Source: Thermoanaerobacterium thermosaccharolyticum DSM 571
Lineage (GTDB): Bacteria; Bacillota; Thermoanaerobacteria; Thermoanaerobacterales; Thermoanaerobacteraceae
Direction of reading: 5' to 3'
NCBI RefSeq assembly: GCF_000145615.1
Contig: NC_014410.1
Span: forward strand, 2,467,501-2,531,500
Length of the DNA: 64,000 nucleotides
Every line of letters begins with the position of its first letter. Within the stretch, counting starts at the first letter, position 1. Shown in pieces: positions 16,100 to 24,501 of the stretch. Below the pieces are notes generated by a model. The model was not told the origin of the DNA. It saw only the letters and a list, made by a program, of their open reading frames with translations, and made no database searches. The position numbers and the translations under genes were made by a program.

Positions 16100-17671
16100 T
16101 TATAATAAGTCACCTACAGCTTTAACACGAATTCTTACAGCATTACCTGGAAGATAAGCAAGTGGAACCTCTTCAACATAAACAATATCTACTGATTTTT
16201 CATCTGCTCCAGCTTTAACAGCTTCTGCAGTTGCTATTTTCTTTGCGTCAGCCAAAGCATCTTCTCGCGACATATTGCTTAAAGAATAAATACGGTCTAC
16301 TTCTCCACTTACTTGTGCAATAGCTGCACCTAAAGCATTTGCCACACCAAAACTTTGAGGACGAATTATCTGACTTGCTCCATTAATTTTATCACCAACA
16401 AGAATACTACCTCCACCAACTAGAATGAGAGGTTGCGGTTGTTTAGTTGTTTTTATTTTATCAATTGCATCTTCAATCATATTCTGCATTTTAATATATG
16501 CTTTTTCAGCAAATTCTAATGGCAAATCTTTAACTTTGTCTCTATCTCCAATATCAGCTAACCCCAAACGCACTATTATGTCGGTAGCTGTTATTGTCTT
16601 TCCGCCAAAAACAAGCGCTTCTTCGGTTATTCTATAACCAACACTATTAGGTCCAATTTTAATTTCTCCATTATCTTCACGAATAATAGTCCCACCGCCA
16701 AGTCCAATTGAAATTAAATCTGGCATCCTAAAATTCGTTCTAACTCCACCAATTTCTACAGCAATAGAAGATTCACGGGGGAAACCCTGATTAAGAATAC
16801 CTACATCACTAGTAGTACCACCTACATCACTAGTAGTACCACCTACATCTAATACCATAGCATTATCAAAATTACTTAAAAAAGCTGCTCCTCTAATACT
16901 ATTTGTAGGCCCGCAGGCAATAGTCAAAATTGGATAGCGCATTGCATATTCTCTTGACATTAATGTACCATCATTTTGACAAAGGAATATTTTTGCATTT
17001 GTTATTCCTTCACGATTTAACGCTTCTTTAAAGCTATTTGCTATTGTCTTTGCAACATCAACTAAAGTTGCATTCAATATAGTAGCATTTTCTCTTTCTA
17101 TAAGACCTAAAGAACCAATTTCGTGAGAAAGAGAAATTGGTATCGGACCAAGTATTTCGCGTATAATTTCCTGTGCTTTTAGTTCATGCTGATTATTTAC
17201 TGGAGAAAATACAGATATTATTGCAATACTTTCAACTTTATCTTTAATATCTGAAGCAATTTTTCTAAGTTCGTTTTCGTTTAAATCATTTATTTGTCTT
17301 CCGTCAAATTCGTGTCCACCTTCAATAAGATAATAATAAATTCCTATTGCCTCGACTAAATCCTCTGGCCAACCAACCAATGGCATAATAGCCTCTGTTG
17401 CAGGATACCCTATTCTAATGATTGCTGTTTTGCAAAGCCGCTTACGTTCTACAATAGCATTTGTTGCGTGTGTAGTACCAAGCATAGCATACTTTATCTT
17501 ATCACGATCAACTTTACTTTTTTCTGCAACTTTTGCCATTGCTTCTAATATTCCACTAGTAACATCCTTTGTTGTTGGTATTTTCACACTTTCTATTAAT
17601 TGTAAATTTTCATCGACTATTACTGCATCAGTATTAGTACCACCTACATCAATTCCAATACGATATTCCAT
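16100..17671 (-). CDS. Hydantoinase/oxoprolinase family protein (HyuA type)
   Basis: The 523-residue protein begins MEYRIGIDVGGTNTDAVIVD, the first phosphate motif of the ASKHA-fold hydantoinase A/oxoprolinase family, which opens hydantoin-like rings, often with ATP. It also has TTHATNAIVERK near residue 68, the second phosphate motif DVGGTTSDVG near residue 275 and LVGGGSILVG near residue 420. The second motif contains an exact 21-base tandem duplication that adds seven residues (DVGGTTSDVGGTTSDVG). The chosen ATG 17671 has GGAGG 9 bases upstream and lies 15 bases from the end of the DUF917 gene. The operon order permease-DUF917-this gene supports a heterocycle-degradation role. Confidence 0.88.
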   Translation of the reverse strand: MEYRIGIDVGGTNTDAVIVDENLQLIESVKIPTTKDVTSGILEAMAKVAEKSKVDRDKIKYAMLGTTHATNAIVERKRLCKTAIIRIGYPATEAIMPLVGWPEDLVEAIGIYYYLIEGGHEFDGRQINDLNENELRKIASDIKDKVESIAIISVFSPVNNQHELKAQEIIREILGPIPISLSHEIGSLGLIERENATILNATLVDVAKTIANSFKEALNREGITNAKIFLCQNDGTLMSREYAMRYPILTIACGPTNSIRGAAFLSNFDNAMVLDVGGTTSDVGGTTSDVGILNQGFPRESSIAVEIGGVRTNFRMPDLISIGLGGGTIIREDNGEIKIGPNSVGYRITEEALVFGGKTITATDIIVRLGLADIGDRDKVKDLPLEFAEKAYIKMQNMIEDAIDKIKTTKQPQPLILVGGGSILVGDKINGASQIIRPQSFGVANALGAAIAQVSGEVDRIYSLSNMSREDALADAKKIATAEAVKAGADEKSVDIVYVEEVPLAYLPGNAVRIRVKAVGDLL

Positions 17672-17685
17672 TTCATAATGCCTCC

Positions 17686-18771
17686 TCAACAATTTTTAAT
17701 CAATTCTTCGACAGGAACATAATCTATATCATATCCAAAATAGCGTGGCCCAACAGTTGCTATACCTTTTTCGCTTCTCCACTTTTTGTCACATGGAATA
17801 CCAAGAATACATATTCGTTGTCCATAACGTAATCCTTCAGTTGTAATAGGTGTTGCTGTATGTGCATCTACTGTGCATATAAGATCAGGCACTGTTGCTA
17901 CAACTTTTCCATTTCGACGAGCAATTAAATTTTCATTCTGGAAATTTATTGTCATTGTTTCACCCTTATATTGATCAATACCTTCAATATGAGCTTCTCC
18001 ACGAACAAATCCACCTGTAGTACGTCGTATAACGTCATTGATTTTACCTTTAAAAAGAACATAACTTTCTATTGTATTTAAAAGTGTTTCAATGGGATCA
18101 TTTCCATTTTTTCTAGCTTCTCTAATTGATTGTCCAATTTTAGCTGATTTAGTGACAATATTTCGAATTCCTGCCTTTTTTAAATCTTTACCACGCATTG
18201 GATAAATAGCTACCATTACAGAACCGCCCATAACTACCGTCGCATTTCTTGCAATATTTTCTGTCCAAAAATTATTTATAGTATTAAGTAATAATGAATT
18301 ACCTTTTTCATCAGCTAAAACCATTGGTGTTGCAGATACTCCATATAAATGGAATGTAACCATTTGTAGTTCTGGAAATGCTCTTCCCATTCCATCAGCA
18401 TCTATAAGAGGAAGTTTTTTTTCAGCAGCAACTGCTATTGGAATCATTGAATTAACACCGCCTGCTTCAATTGGAAGAACCGCAAAAATTTCATCACCAA
18501 GATAACTTTTTAAACTATCAAAAGCCTTAAAAATTTCTTTGCCAGATGGTATTTTCTCTACTAATACTGTTGGAGCTCCCATCATTGCTGCTGGAACTAT
18601 TAATGCTTCATCAGGCACTTCGTCTATATCAATCAAATTTACTGGGCCATTTTTCTTCAAAGCTTGTATAGCCATCAACTTGCCAACATACGGATCTCCC
18701 CCGCCACCAGTTCCAAGAAGTGCAGCACCGGTAGCAATATCTTCAACCATTTGCACATCAATTTTTTTCAT
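17686..18771 (-). CDS. DUF917 family protein (S-methyl-thiohydantoin desulfurase-like)
   Basis: The 361-residue protein is a full-length DUF917 member: DIATGAALLGTGGGGDPYVG near residue 12, DADGMGRAFPELQMVTFHLYG near residue 130, and VTKSAKIGQSIREA near residue 206. The family is usually encoded beside hydantoinase A genes. As I recall, its domains are now described in Pfam as S-methyl-thiohydantoin desulfurase-like. The start at 18771 is preceded by AAAGGAAG with 9 bases spacing. It begins 4 bases after the permease gene ends and is followed by the hydantoinase gene, so the three form one transcript. The actual substrate is unknown. Confidence 0.85.
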   Translation of the reverse strand: MKKIDVQMVEDIATGAALLGTGGGGDPYVGKLMAIQALKKNGPVNLIDIDEVPDEALIVPAAMMGAPTVLVEKIPSGKEIFKAFDSLKSYLGDEIFAVLPIEAGGVNSMIPIAVAAEKKLPLIDADGMGRAFPELQMVTFHLYGVSATPMVLADEKGNSLLLNTINNFWTENIARNATVVMGGSVMVAIYPMRGKDLKKAGIRNIVTKSAKIGQSIREARKNGNDPIETLLNTIESYVLFKGKINDVIRRTTGGFVRGEAHIEGIDQYKGETMTINFQNENLIARRNGKVVATVPDLICTVDAHTATPITTEGLRYGQRICILGIPCDKKWRSEKGIATVGPRYFGYDIDYVPVEELIKNC

Positions 18772-18775
18772 TTCG

Positions 18776-20101
18776 TTATTCTTCCTTTCCAATTATATTT
18801 TCTTGAATAAATTTTGCTCCTTTATCCGGCATAAACATCATATATGCCTTCATCAATAAATAATATAAAATCATACCAGATAGCAATGAATTTAATGTTT
18901 GATTTAAACCACCTTTGAAGAAGTATCCAATTAGAAAAGCTGCAACTAAACTAATTATAGCAATTGGATTCCAATCTTCTACAACTTCTGGCAATTGCCC
19001 CTGTTTTCTTGATTCTATTAACTCATTACGATATCTTCTTAAAATAAAATAATCTACTACCATAATTCCTCCAATAGGTGGAATTGCGATACCAAGTATA
19101 GTTAAAAATGCAACAAACTTATCCAATATTCCTAAGATGGAACCTAATGTACCTAAAAGTCCAATAATAATCGTTAAAAAAGCTCTATTTATCTTTATGC
19201 CAAATACAGCATCTAGAAAATTAGAAATTCCTAACGAAGCTGCATAAAGATTCAAATCATTTATTTTAACAGTTGATAGTATAACTAATGCAGCAGCAAT
19301 CCAGCCACCAAGATTGAGAATTATAGTTACAACATCTGCACTCTTAATTGCGTGAGACATTAGAACTGCTAGAAATGTTACCGAAAGTTCTCCCGCAAAA
19401 ATACTTAAAATTGTCATCCAAAAAACATCTTTCCCATTACGATTATACCTAGACAAATCAGGTGTTATAACAGCACCTACCATAAATCCACCAGCTACTA
19501 CTGTAATAGCAGTCCCAAGACTCAGGTGAGGACCTGGTGGCATTGAATTCATTAGTGTATTTATATCATACTTACTCAATAATTTATAAGTTGCAATGCC
19601 AATTGCTATTATGAAACCTGGTACAGCAATACTAGCAGTATAGCTTAACATTTTATAGCCGTAAACCACTAATAAAGTAACTAATATTCCTGTTAAAAAC
19701 ATCAAAATTTTAACATTAATAATACCACCTAAAGCCTGATTTACACCTTCGGCAAAAACAGAATTTTGAACTCCAAACCACCCTATACATGAAATGCCAA
19801 TAATTAAACCAATTAAACTTGAACCTAATCTACCGAAACCACTCCATCGCGTTAATAGTGAGGTAGATAATCCTTCCCACGCTCCAGCAACTCCACATAA
19901 GAAACTTATAATTTCTAAAAGCACAGCACCAAGTAATGTGGCTATTAATGTCTCTTTTAATGTCATACCATATCCAAGTTCAGCGCCAACAATAAATTGA
20001 GAAAGAGTAACCACAGCTCCAAAACGAATTAAAAATACTTCCCACATAGGGCGACGTGCCTCAGCAGGAACTCTTGATAAAGCAAAGTCTTCACCTTTCA
20101 T
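18776..20101 (-). CDS. NCS1 family (CodB-like) nucleobase/hydantoin permease
   Basis: The 441-residue membrane protein has about twelve hydrophobic segments and the N-terminal NCS1 pattern RVPAEARRPMWEVFLIRFGA, followed by a Gly-rich segment like that of cytosine permease CodB. NCS1 members import cytosine, purines, allantoin or, in the case of Mhp1, hydantoins, with cations. It is the first gene of the permease-DUF917-hydantoinase operon, so hydantoin-like compounds are the natural guess. AAAGGGGG lies about 12 bases before the ATG. Confidence 0.88.
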   Translation of the reverse strand: MKGEDFALSRVPAEARRPMWEVFLIRFGAVVTLSQFIVGAELGYGMTLKETLIATLLGAVLLEIISFLCGVAGAWEGLSTSLLTRWSGFGRLGSSLIGLIIGISCIGWFGVQNSVFAEGVNQALGGIINVKILMFLTGILVTLLVVYGYKMLSYTASIAVPGFIIAIGIATYKLLSKYDINTLMNSMPPGPHLSLGTAITVVAGGFMVGAVITPDLSRYNRNGKDVFWMTILSIFAGELSVTFLAVLMSHAIKSADVVTIILNLGGWIAAALVILSTVKINDLNLYAASLGISNFLDAVFGIKINRAFLTIIIGLLGTLGSILGILDKFVAFLTILGIAIPPIGGIMVVDYFILRRYRNELIESRKQGQLPEVVEDWNPIAIISLVAAFLIGYFFKGGLNQTLNSLLSGMILYYLLMKAYMMFMPDKGAKFIQENIIGKEE

Positions 20102-20255
20102 TAAATGACAATCCCCCTTTAAGTTAAATTTTAAACAAGAAATAAAATAATTATTAGCTTAAATTCCTTATCCTTATAAGGTATCCATTTATAAGAATTT
20201 TTTCAAGAAAATATATTTGCTTTATTAAGATATTTTAATATATAAAAAAATTATT

Positions 20256-20956
20256 ATATTTGCTATAGATGAGAAAATTCACTAACATAAATTGCCATAA
20301 TAAACTTACATGAAAAAATTTAATAAAAATAGAGACAAATACTCGCTTCTATGGTATTAACATGTTTTTACCCTATAACAATATTAATCATAGGAGTGGA
20401 GCAAATGTCTCATAATAAAAGAACAGAAAATTCATCAATAATCCAGTACTCAATGAAATTAAATTTTGCCGCTATGAAGGAGCCTTAAATGGGATAGATA
20501 ATGATGTAGTAGTATTGTGCTAGCCTGAGAAAGCTTTTAAAAATCAAAATGCTCTACATGCATTTATTTGTACTGATACTGAATTAGACACCAAGACAAT
20601 TCTAAATTACTATAATCAAAGATGGCCTATAGAAATATTCTTCAGGCAAACAAAAAACAATCTTGGGCTAAATACGTATCAAGTACGCTCAACAAAATCA
20701 AAATAGATAAATTATTATAGCTTATATCATTGACATACCTGTATTGTACGACTTCGGGCAGCGAATATTGTAAATTGGGGCAAGGAATAAAAATGGTTCG
20801 TAAAGAAGTACAAAATCATCGTATTCAATGGATACATGAACAAGTTAACAATAAAGCACCTATTGATAAAATTTAGAACAACTACAATCAGCATAAGCGT
20901 AGTGCATCTATTTGATGATAATTTTGTTATCAATTTTTCTCATCTATAGATATTTG
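20256..20956 (+). mobile_element. Internally deleted IS4-superfamily element with intact ends
   Basis: CTATAGATGAGAAAATT (20263-20279) and its near-perfect inverse (20931-20949) are terminal inverted repeats. The 7-base sequence ATATTTG occurs directly outside both ends (20256-20262 and 20950-20956) and is the target-site duplication. The 687-base interior holds only the N-terminal start and the C-terminal part of a transposase, so it cannot move by itself but could be moved in trans. Confidence 0.8.
20405..20877 (+). pseudogene. Transposase remnant (IS4 superfamily, YREK motif)
   Basis: The start MSHNKRTENSSIIQYSMKLN is followed by stops and frame changes. Then ICTDTELDTKTILNYYNQRW and PIEIFFRQTKNNLGL appear, containing the Y-x2-R-x3-E-x6-K signature of the IS4 superfamily, with a stop near 20705. 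A last piece GIKMVRKEVQNHRIQWIHEQ ends at 20877. The middle of the protein with the first two catalytic aspartates is missing. Confidence 0.75.
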
Positions 20957-20965
20957 AACATAAAA

Positions 20966-20999
20966 ATACCGCCTCGACCTATTACGTCTTAGCGGTTTA
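20966..20999 (-). terminator. Terminator after the toxin/immunity pair
   Basis: ACCGC (20968-20972) and GCGGT (20992-20996) form a short GC-rich stem. On the minus strand it is followed by ATTTTTATG, just past the stop of the gene at 21006. Confidence 0.55.
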
Positions 21000-21005
21000 G
21001 TTTAT

Positions 21006-21302
21006 CTATGCAGTTTTAATGCTAATATTTTTAAGTTTTTCAAGATTTATTTTGACTTTATGATTTAATTCATCATCACCGATTAAATACTTGGTTTTTT
21101 CTCTAATGTTTGCATCCGACTCATAATATGCTATTGCTTCCCGTATATTATCTAATACATTATAAATTTTTTTATCATAATCATAGATAGCTTCTTCCGT
21201 TTCATAGAAATATGACTCGAACTTCTCAGAAAATGATTTTGCATCTATCTCACCTATTAAATATTTATTAGCCAATTCAACTAAACACTCTACCGCTTTC
21301 AT
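21006..21302 (-). CDS. Putative immunity/antitoxin protein
   Basis: The 98-residue protein is acidic and helical, beginning MKAVECLVELANKYLIGEID and continuing AKSFSEKFESYFYETEEAIY. The pattern (a short helix, a GEID/S.-F linker, then alternating acidic and aromatic residues) resembles colicin-D-type immunity proteins, a class of small proteins that neutralise nuclease toxins. It overlaps the upstream gene by 4 bases (ATGA), so the two are translationally coupled. No DNA-binding motif is visible, which argues against a classical autorepressing antitoxin. Function is inferred from pattern and pairing only. Confidence 0.55.
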   Translation of the reverse strand: MKAVECLVELANKYLIGEIDAKSFSEKFESYFYETEEAIYDYDKKIYNVLDNIREAIAYYESDANIREKTKYLIGDDELNHKVKINLEKLKNISIKTA

Positions 21303-21667
21303 TCAATCTCCCTCCAATCTGGTTTAGGTCTCTTTCTCGCTATTACGGTTTTAATATCTCCATTATCCTTCGCTATATGCACTGATAAATTATTCTTAAA
21401 TCTAACAATCGTGCCATCAGGTTCTTGATATTTTTTGCCATTTGTTAAAGTATCTAAAACATCCTCTATAGAAAATATTTTACCTTGTCCCATCCGACCT
21501 AATATTCTATTTAAAGCATGTTCAGTAAAATTATATCCATTTTCTTTAAAATAATTATAAGTCTCAACTAATTTCGCCTTATATTCTTCCGAATAATTCT
21601 TCCCTCTTAACATTATATCACCGTTTTGCTTCTCCATAAGTTCATTATACTGCTTTAATATATTCAC
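21299..21667 (-). CDS. Putative nuclease toxin domain, possibly truncated
   Basis: The 122-residue protein ends with a compact basic domain: NFTEHALNRILGR near residues 47-59, IEDVLDTLTNGKKYQEPDG in the middle, and DIKTVIARKRPKPDWREIE at the C-terminus. An H-A-x-x-R helix followed by strands is typical of BECR-fold RNase domains at the C-termini of polymorphic toxins and colicin-D/E5-like nucleases. The start ATG is immediately preceded by an in-frame stop and lacks a good ribosome site, so the gene may be the severed C-terminal end of a larger toxin, or may start at an internal Met (the MLRGKNYSEEYK position has GGTGATATA upstream). It overlaps the putative immunity gene by 4 bases. Confidence 0.55.
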   Translation of the reverse strand: MNILKQYNELMEKQNGDIMLRGKNYSEEYKAKLVETYNYFKENGYNFTEHALNRILGRMGQGKIFSIEDVLDTLTNGKKYQEPDGTIVRFKNNLSVHIAKDNGDIKTVIARKRPKPDWREIE

Positions 21668-21693
21668 GTCAATTTCTAAGCATCACCTATATA

Positions 21694-21729
21694 GTAAAAA
21701 AGCCTTCTCAGACTACTTTTGAGAAGACT
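21694..21729 (-). terminator. Terminator after kdgK
   Basis: TGAGAAG and CTTCTCA (21704-21726 on the plus strand) form a 7-base stem, followed on the minus strand by GCTTTTTTAC. It ends the kdgR-kdgA-kdgK transcript before the toxin gene. Confidence 0.8.
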
Positions 21730-21734
21730 CATAA

Positions 21735-22670
21735 TCAATTTTCCTTCATGAATTTCTCTAATGTCACTTTGTCCGGCAGTCCATCGTTGTCGCCTGGTGA
21801 CATAATTATTATTGCTCCTATTGCATTGCCTCTTTTTACTGCATCACTAAGTGTAAGCCCTTCTAATAGTCCGCTTATTACACCTGTTGCAAATCCATCT
21901 CCAGCCCCTACCGTGTCAACTACTTTTTCAACTTTATATCCGCTTACAGTAAAGCTTTTATCTTTTGTCTTAACATATGCTCCTTTATCTCCGATCTTGA
22001 TTATGACAGCTTCTGCTCCTTTTTCTAAGTAAAAATCAGCTATGGCATCAACCTCTTCTGAACCTGTCAAAATAAAACCTTCTTTTATACCTGGCATGAC
22101 TATATTACACCTTGATGCGATGTCGTTTAACGTAGACACCATCTCATCTTCGCTTTTCCAAAGGCTCTTTCGTATGTTGGGGTCAAATGATATCCTTATG
22201 CCATTTTCTTTCCCAATCTGAATCATTCTATACACCGTATCTAATGTATCATTTGAAAGGGCCGCTGTTATGCCTGTAATGTGTATGTGCTTAAGCTCAC
22301 CTAGTTCGCAGTCAATGTCATCTGGTGTCACGTGTGATGCCGCTGAACCCTTTCTAAAGTAAAATATATCCGGATCTCCCTTTGATGTCTTCGATTTAAG
22401 CATGAACCCTGTTGGATATTTATCGGTAAACTTTATAGATGAAACATCAATTTCTTCTTCCAACAATTTTTCATAAATGTACTTTCCGAAAGGGTCATTG
22501 CCAAGCCTCGTAATGTACTTTACAGTATGCCCAAGCCTGCTTAAACCTATTGCAACATTTGCTTCTGCTCCTGCCAATGCCTTTGTAAACTTGTTTACTC
22601 TATCAAGCGTCCCTTCTTCCTCAGCTATAAATAATGCCATAGGTTCTCCAACCAATAAAACTTCTGCCAA
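21735..22670 (-). CDS. kdgK: 2-keto-3-deoxygluconate kinase (PfkB family)
   Basis: The 311-residue PfkB-family kinase phosphorylates 2-keto-3-deoxygluconate to KDPG in hexuronate and pectin breakdown. Seen are VGEPMALF at the N-terminus, the substrate-side motif GAEANVAIGLSRLG near residue 33, and the ATP/catalytic motif DTVGAGDGFATGV near residue 253 with the catalytic Asp. The start codon is TTG with AGGTGA upstream. It lies 21 bases after kdgA, forming a KDG to pyruvate plus glyceraldehyde-3-phosphate module. Confidence 0.92.
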   Translation of the reverse strand: MAEVLLVGEPMALFIAEEEGTLDRVNKFTKALAGAEANVAIGLSRLGHTVKYITRLGNDPFGKYIYEKLLEEEIDVSSIKFTDKYPTGFMLKSKTSKGDPDIFYFRKGSAASHVTPDDIDCELGELKHIHITGITAALSNDTLDTVYRMIQIGKENGIRISFDPNIRKSLWKSEDEMVSTLNDIASRCNIVMPGIKEGFILTGSEEVDAIADFYLEKGAEAVIIKIGDKGAYVKTKDKSFTVSGYKVEKVVDTVGAGDGFATGVISGLLEGLTLSDAVKRGNAIGAIIIMSPGDNDGLPDKVTLEKFMKEN

Positions 22671-22691
22671 AATATCACCTACTTATCTAAT

Positions 22692-23312
22692 CTACTTTAC
22701 TGCATTTACGAGCCTCTTTGCTCTTTCCTCTAAAAGGTCCAGGTTGTCAAAGTTTATTCCCTTTGTCAGATATCCTCCAACACCAACCGCATATGCACCG
22801 TTTTCAAACCATTCATTAATATTCTCGTCATTTACACCGCCTGTAGGCATAAATTCAAGAAATGGAAAAGGCCCTTTAAGAGACTTTATTATCTTTGAAT
22901 CTACGAATTCGCCTGGGAAAAGCTTTATAACTTCTGATCCCATCTTGTAAGCTTTATACATCTCTGTCGTCGTTGCAGCCGCCATTGAGAAAAATACATC
23001 ATTTTTCTTGCAGTATGATGCGACTTCTTCAACAATACAAGGAGTAACAACAAAATCTGCTCCATTTCCTACAGCTTCCTCTGCCTGGCTCAATTCCAAT
23101 ACTGTTCCAGCACCTACTATTTTATCAGGATATTTCTTTTTTAGCTCCTTTATTAATTTCCCAGCGCCTTCAACGGTATATGTTATTTCTATTATGTTTA
23201 TACCGCATTCTATTACCTTTTCTGCCATCTTCATTCCCAATTCATAGTCTTTACACCTTATAACTGAAAATATCCCACCTTTTGTCTTTTCTTTTATCTC
23301 TTTAAAACTCAT
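22692..23312 (-). CDS. kdgA: KDPG aldolase
   Basis: The 206-residue class I aldolase splits KDPG into pyruvate and glyceraldehyde 3-phosphate. It has FSVIR near residue 15, IIEITYT near residue 40 with the catalytic Glu, VGAGTVLE near residue 65 and the Schiff-base Lys in EVIKLFPGEF near residue 130. I start at 23312, where AAAGG is 9 bases upstream; the ATG at 23321 abuts that site. It differs clearly from the aldolase at 5141-5773. It is flanked by kdgK and a LacI-type regulator. Confidence 0.9.
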   Translation of the reverse strand: MSFKEIKEKTKGGIFSVIRCKDYELGMKMAEKVIECGINIIEITYTVEGAGKLIKELKKKYPDKIVGAGTVLELSQAEEAVGNGADFVVTPCIVEEVASYCKKNDVFFSMAAATTTEMYKAYKMGSEVIKLFPGEFVDSKIIKSLKGPFPFLEFMPTGGVNDENINEWFENGAYAVGVGGYLTKGINFDNLDLLEERAKRLVNAVK

Positions 23313-23343
23313 AAAACTCATCCTTTCATTTTAATATATTTAT

Positions 23344-24369
23344 TTAATGAGATCTGGTAGATCCCCTTACTACTAGCTCTGCCCTAAGGACTAGCTTCTG
23401 CGGTTTAATCTCATCACCACCATTTATCCTTGCTATTAACCTTTTAGCGGATTCTTCCCCAACTTCGTATGACGGCTGCGATATAGTAGTAATACCCGGA
23501 GGTATAAGTGATGCCCAACCCCAATCATCATATCCGCACACAGCAATGTCATCAGGTATCTTTAAATTCAGTTTATTTATAACTTGTAGCACATTTAAAA
23601 GCACAACACCATTTACAGCAAATAATGCCGTCCTGCACTTCCTGCAATCTTTAATCATTGATACTATATTCTCTTCAATTTTGCTTAAATCATCGTCTAC
23701 TTCAAATATCAAATTGTTGTTATCTATTCCGTATTTTTTGCAAACGTCTAAAAATGCTTGTTTTCTTTCCGTACGTGTGCTTATATCACCTATCCTTTCG
23801 GTAAAAAAACCTATTCTCTCATATCCATTTTTTATTAGGTGCAAAACAAGTTCCGACGTAACTTCGTAGTTGTTGACAACAACGGTATCAAATACCGTAT
23901 TTTTTATGCTTCTATCAGCCAATACTACAGGTAAGCCTTTTTTAAACAGTCCTATCAAAAACTCGTCATTGCCTCCAGCGGTGTTTATTACAAGCCCGTC
24001 TACATTGTTGTCTAAAAGTGATAAGATGTACTCTCTTTCTTTTGTAGCATCATTATCTGTGCTGGCTATTATTAAATTATACCCGTTTTCTTTTAAGACT
24101 CTCTCTATACCCTTCACAAGGATAGACGAAAAATGGTTGCCTATGTCAGACACAAGAACACCTATAAGGTTTGACCTATTCAGTTTTAAACTGCGAGCTA
24201 AATTATTAGGTCTATAGTTAAGTTCATCTATGACCTTTTTGATGTTTTCCTTTGTTGCATCCGACATGTACTCATAGCGACCATTTAAAAACCGCGAAAT
24301 GGTCGTCTTTGAGACGCCAGCTTTTTTCGCTACATAATCAATCGTAATTTTAAAGTTATCATTGCTCAT
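23344..24369 (-). CDS. LacI family transcriptional regulator (KdgR-like)
   Basis: The 341-residue repressor has an N-terminal helix-turn-helix (ITIDYVAKKAGVSKTTISRF, residues 8-27), the hinge helix NNLARSLKLNRSN near residue 55 and a periplasmic-binding-like effector domain. It precedes kdgA and kdgK with a 31-base gap, so it most likely senses KDG or a related uronate intermediate and controls its own operon. The ATG follows GGTGATGAT. Candidate operators lie 25-50 bases upstream of the start. Confidence 0.88.
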   Translation of the reverse strand: MSNDNFKITIDYVAKKAGVSKTTISRFLNGRYEYMSDATKENIKKVIDELNYRPNNLARSLKLNRSNLIGVLVSDIGNHFSSILVKGIERVLKENGYNLIIASTDNDATKEREYILSLLDNNVDGLVINTAGGNDEFLIGLFKKGLPVVLADRSIKNTVFDTVVVNNYEVTSELVLHLIKNGYERIGFFTERIGDISTRTERKQAFLDVCKKYGIDNNNLIFEVDDDLSKIEENIVSMIKDCRKCRTALFAVNGVVLLNVLQVINKLNLKIPDDIAVCGYDDWGWASLIPPGITTISQPSYEVGEESAKRLIARINGGDEIKPQKLVLRAELVVRGSTRSH

Positions 24370-24394
24370 ATCATCACCAACATTTGTTTTTTAG

Positions 24395-24417
24395 AAACCA
24401 GTTTACGAAACCGGTAT
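24395..24417 (-). promoter_or_regulatory. Tandem LacI-type operator half-sites upstream of the kdg operon
   Basis: AAACCAGTTT (24395-24404) is a near-palindrome, and GAAACCGGTAT follows 12 bases later. On the minus strand this reads as two copies of C-N-GGTTTC, 13 bases apart. LacI-family proteins of this type bind AAACCGGTTT-like palindromes, so autoregulation is likely. Confidence 0.5.
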
Positions 24418-24478
24418 ATATAATATATTCTACATAATTTTTAAAAATCCTTCTTTTTATTATCAATTACAATAAAAA

Positions 24479-24496
24479 ATGCGCACTATGGCGCAT
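24479..24496 (-). terminator. Terminator of the beta-CASP gene
   Basis: ATGCGC-ACTATG-GCGCAT gives a 6-base GC-rich stem, followed on the minus strand by a T-run (TTTTTTATTG). It lies 6 bases past the stop codon. Confidence 0.8.
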
Positions 24497-24501
24497 AGTA
24501 A

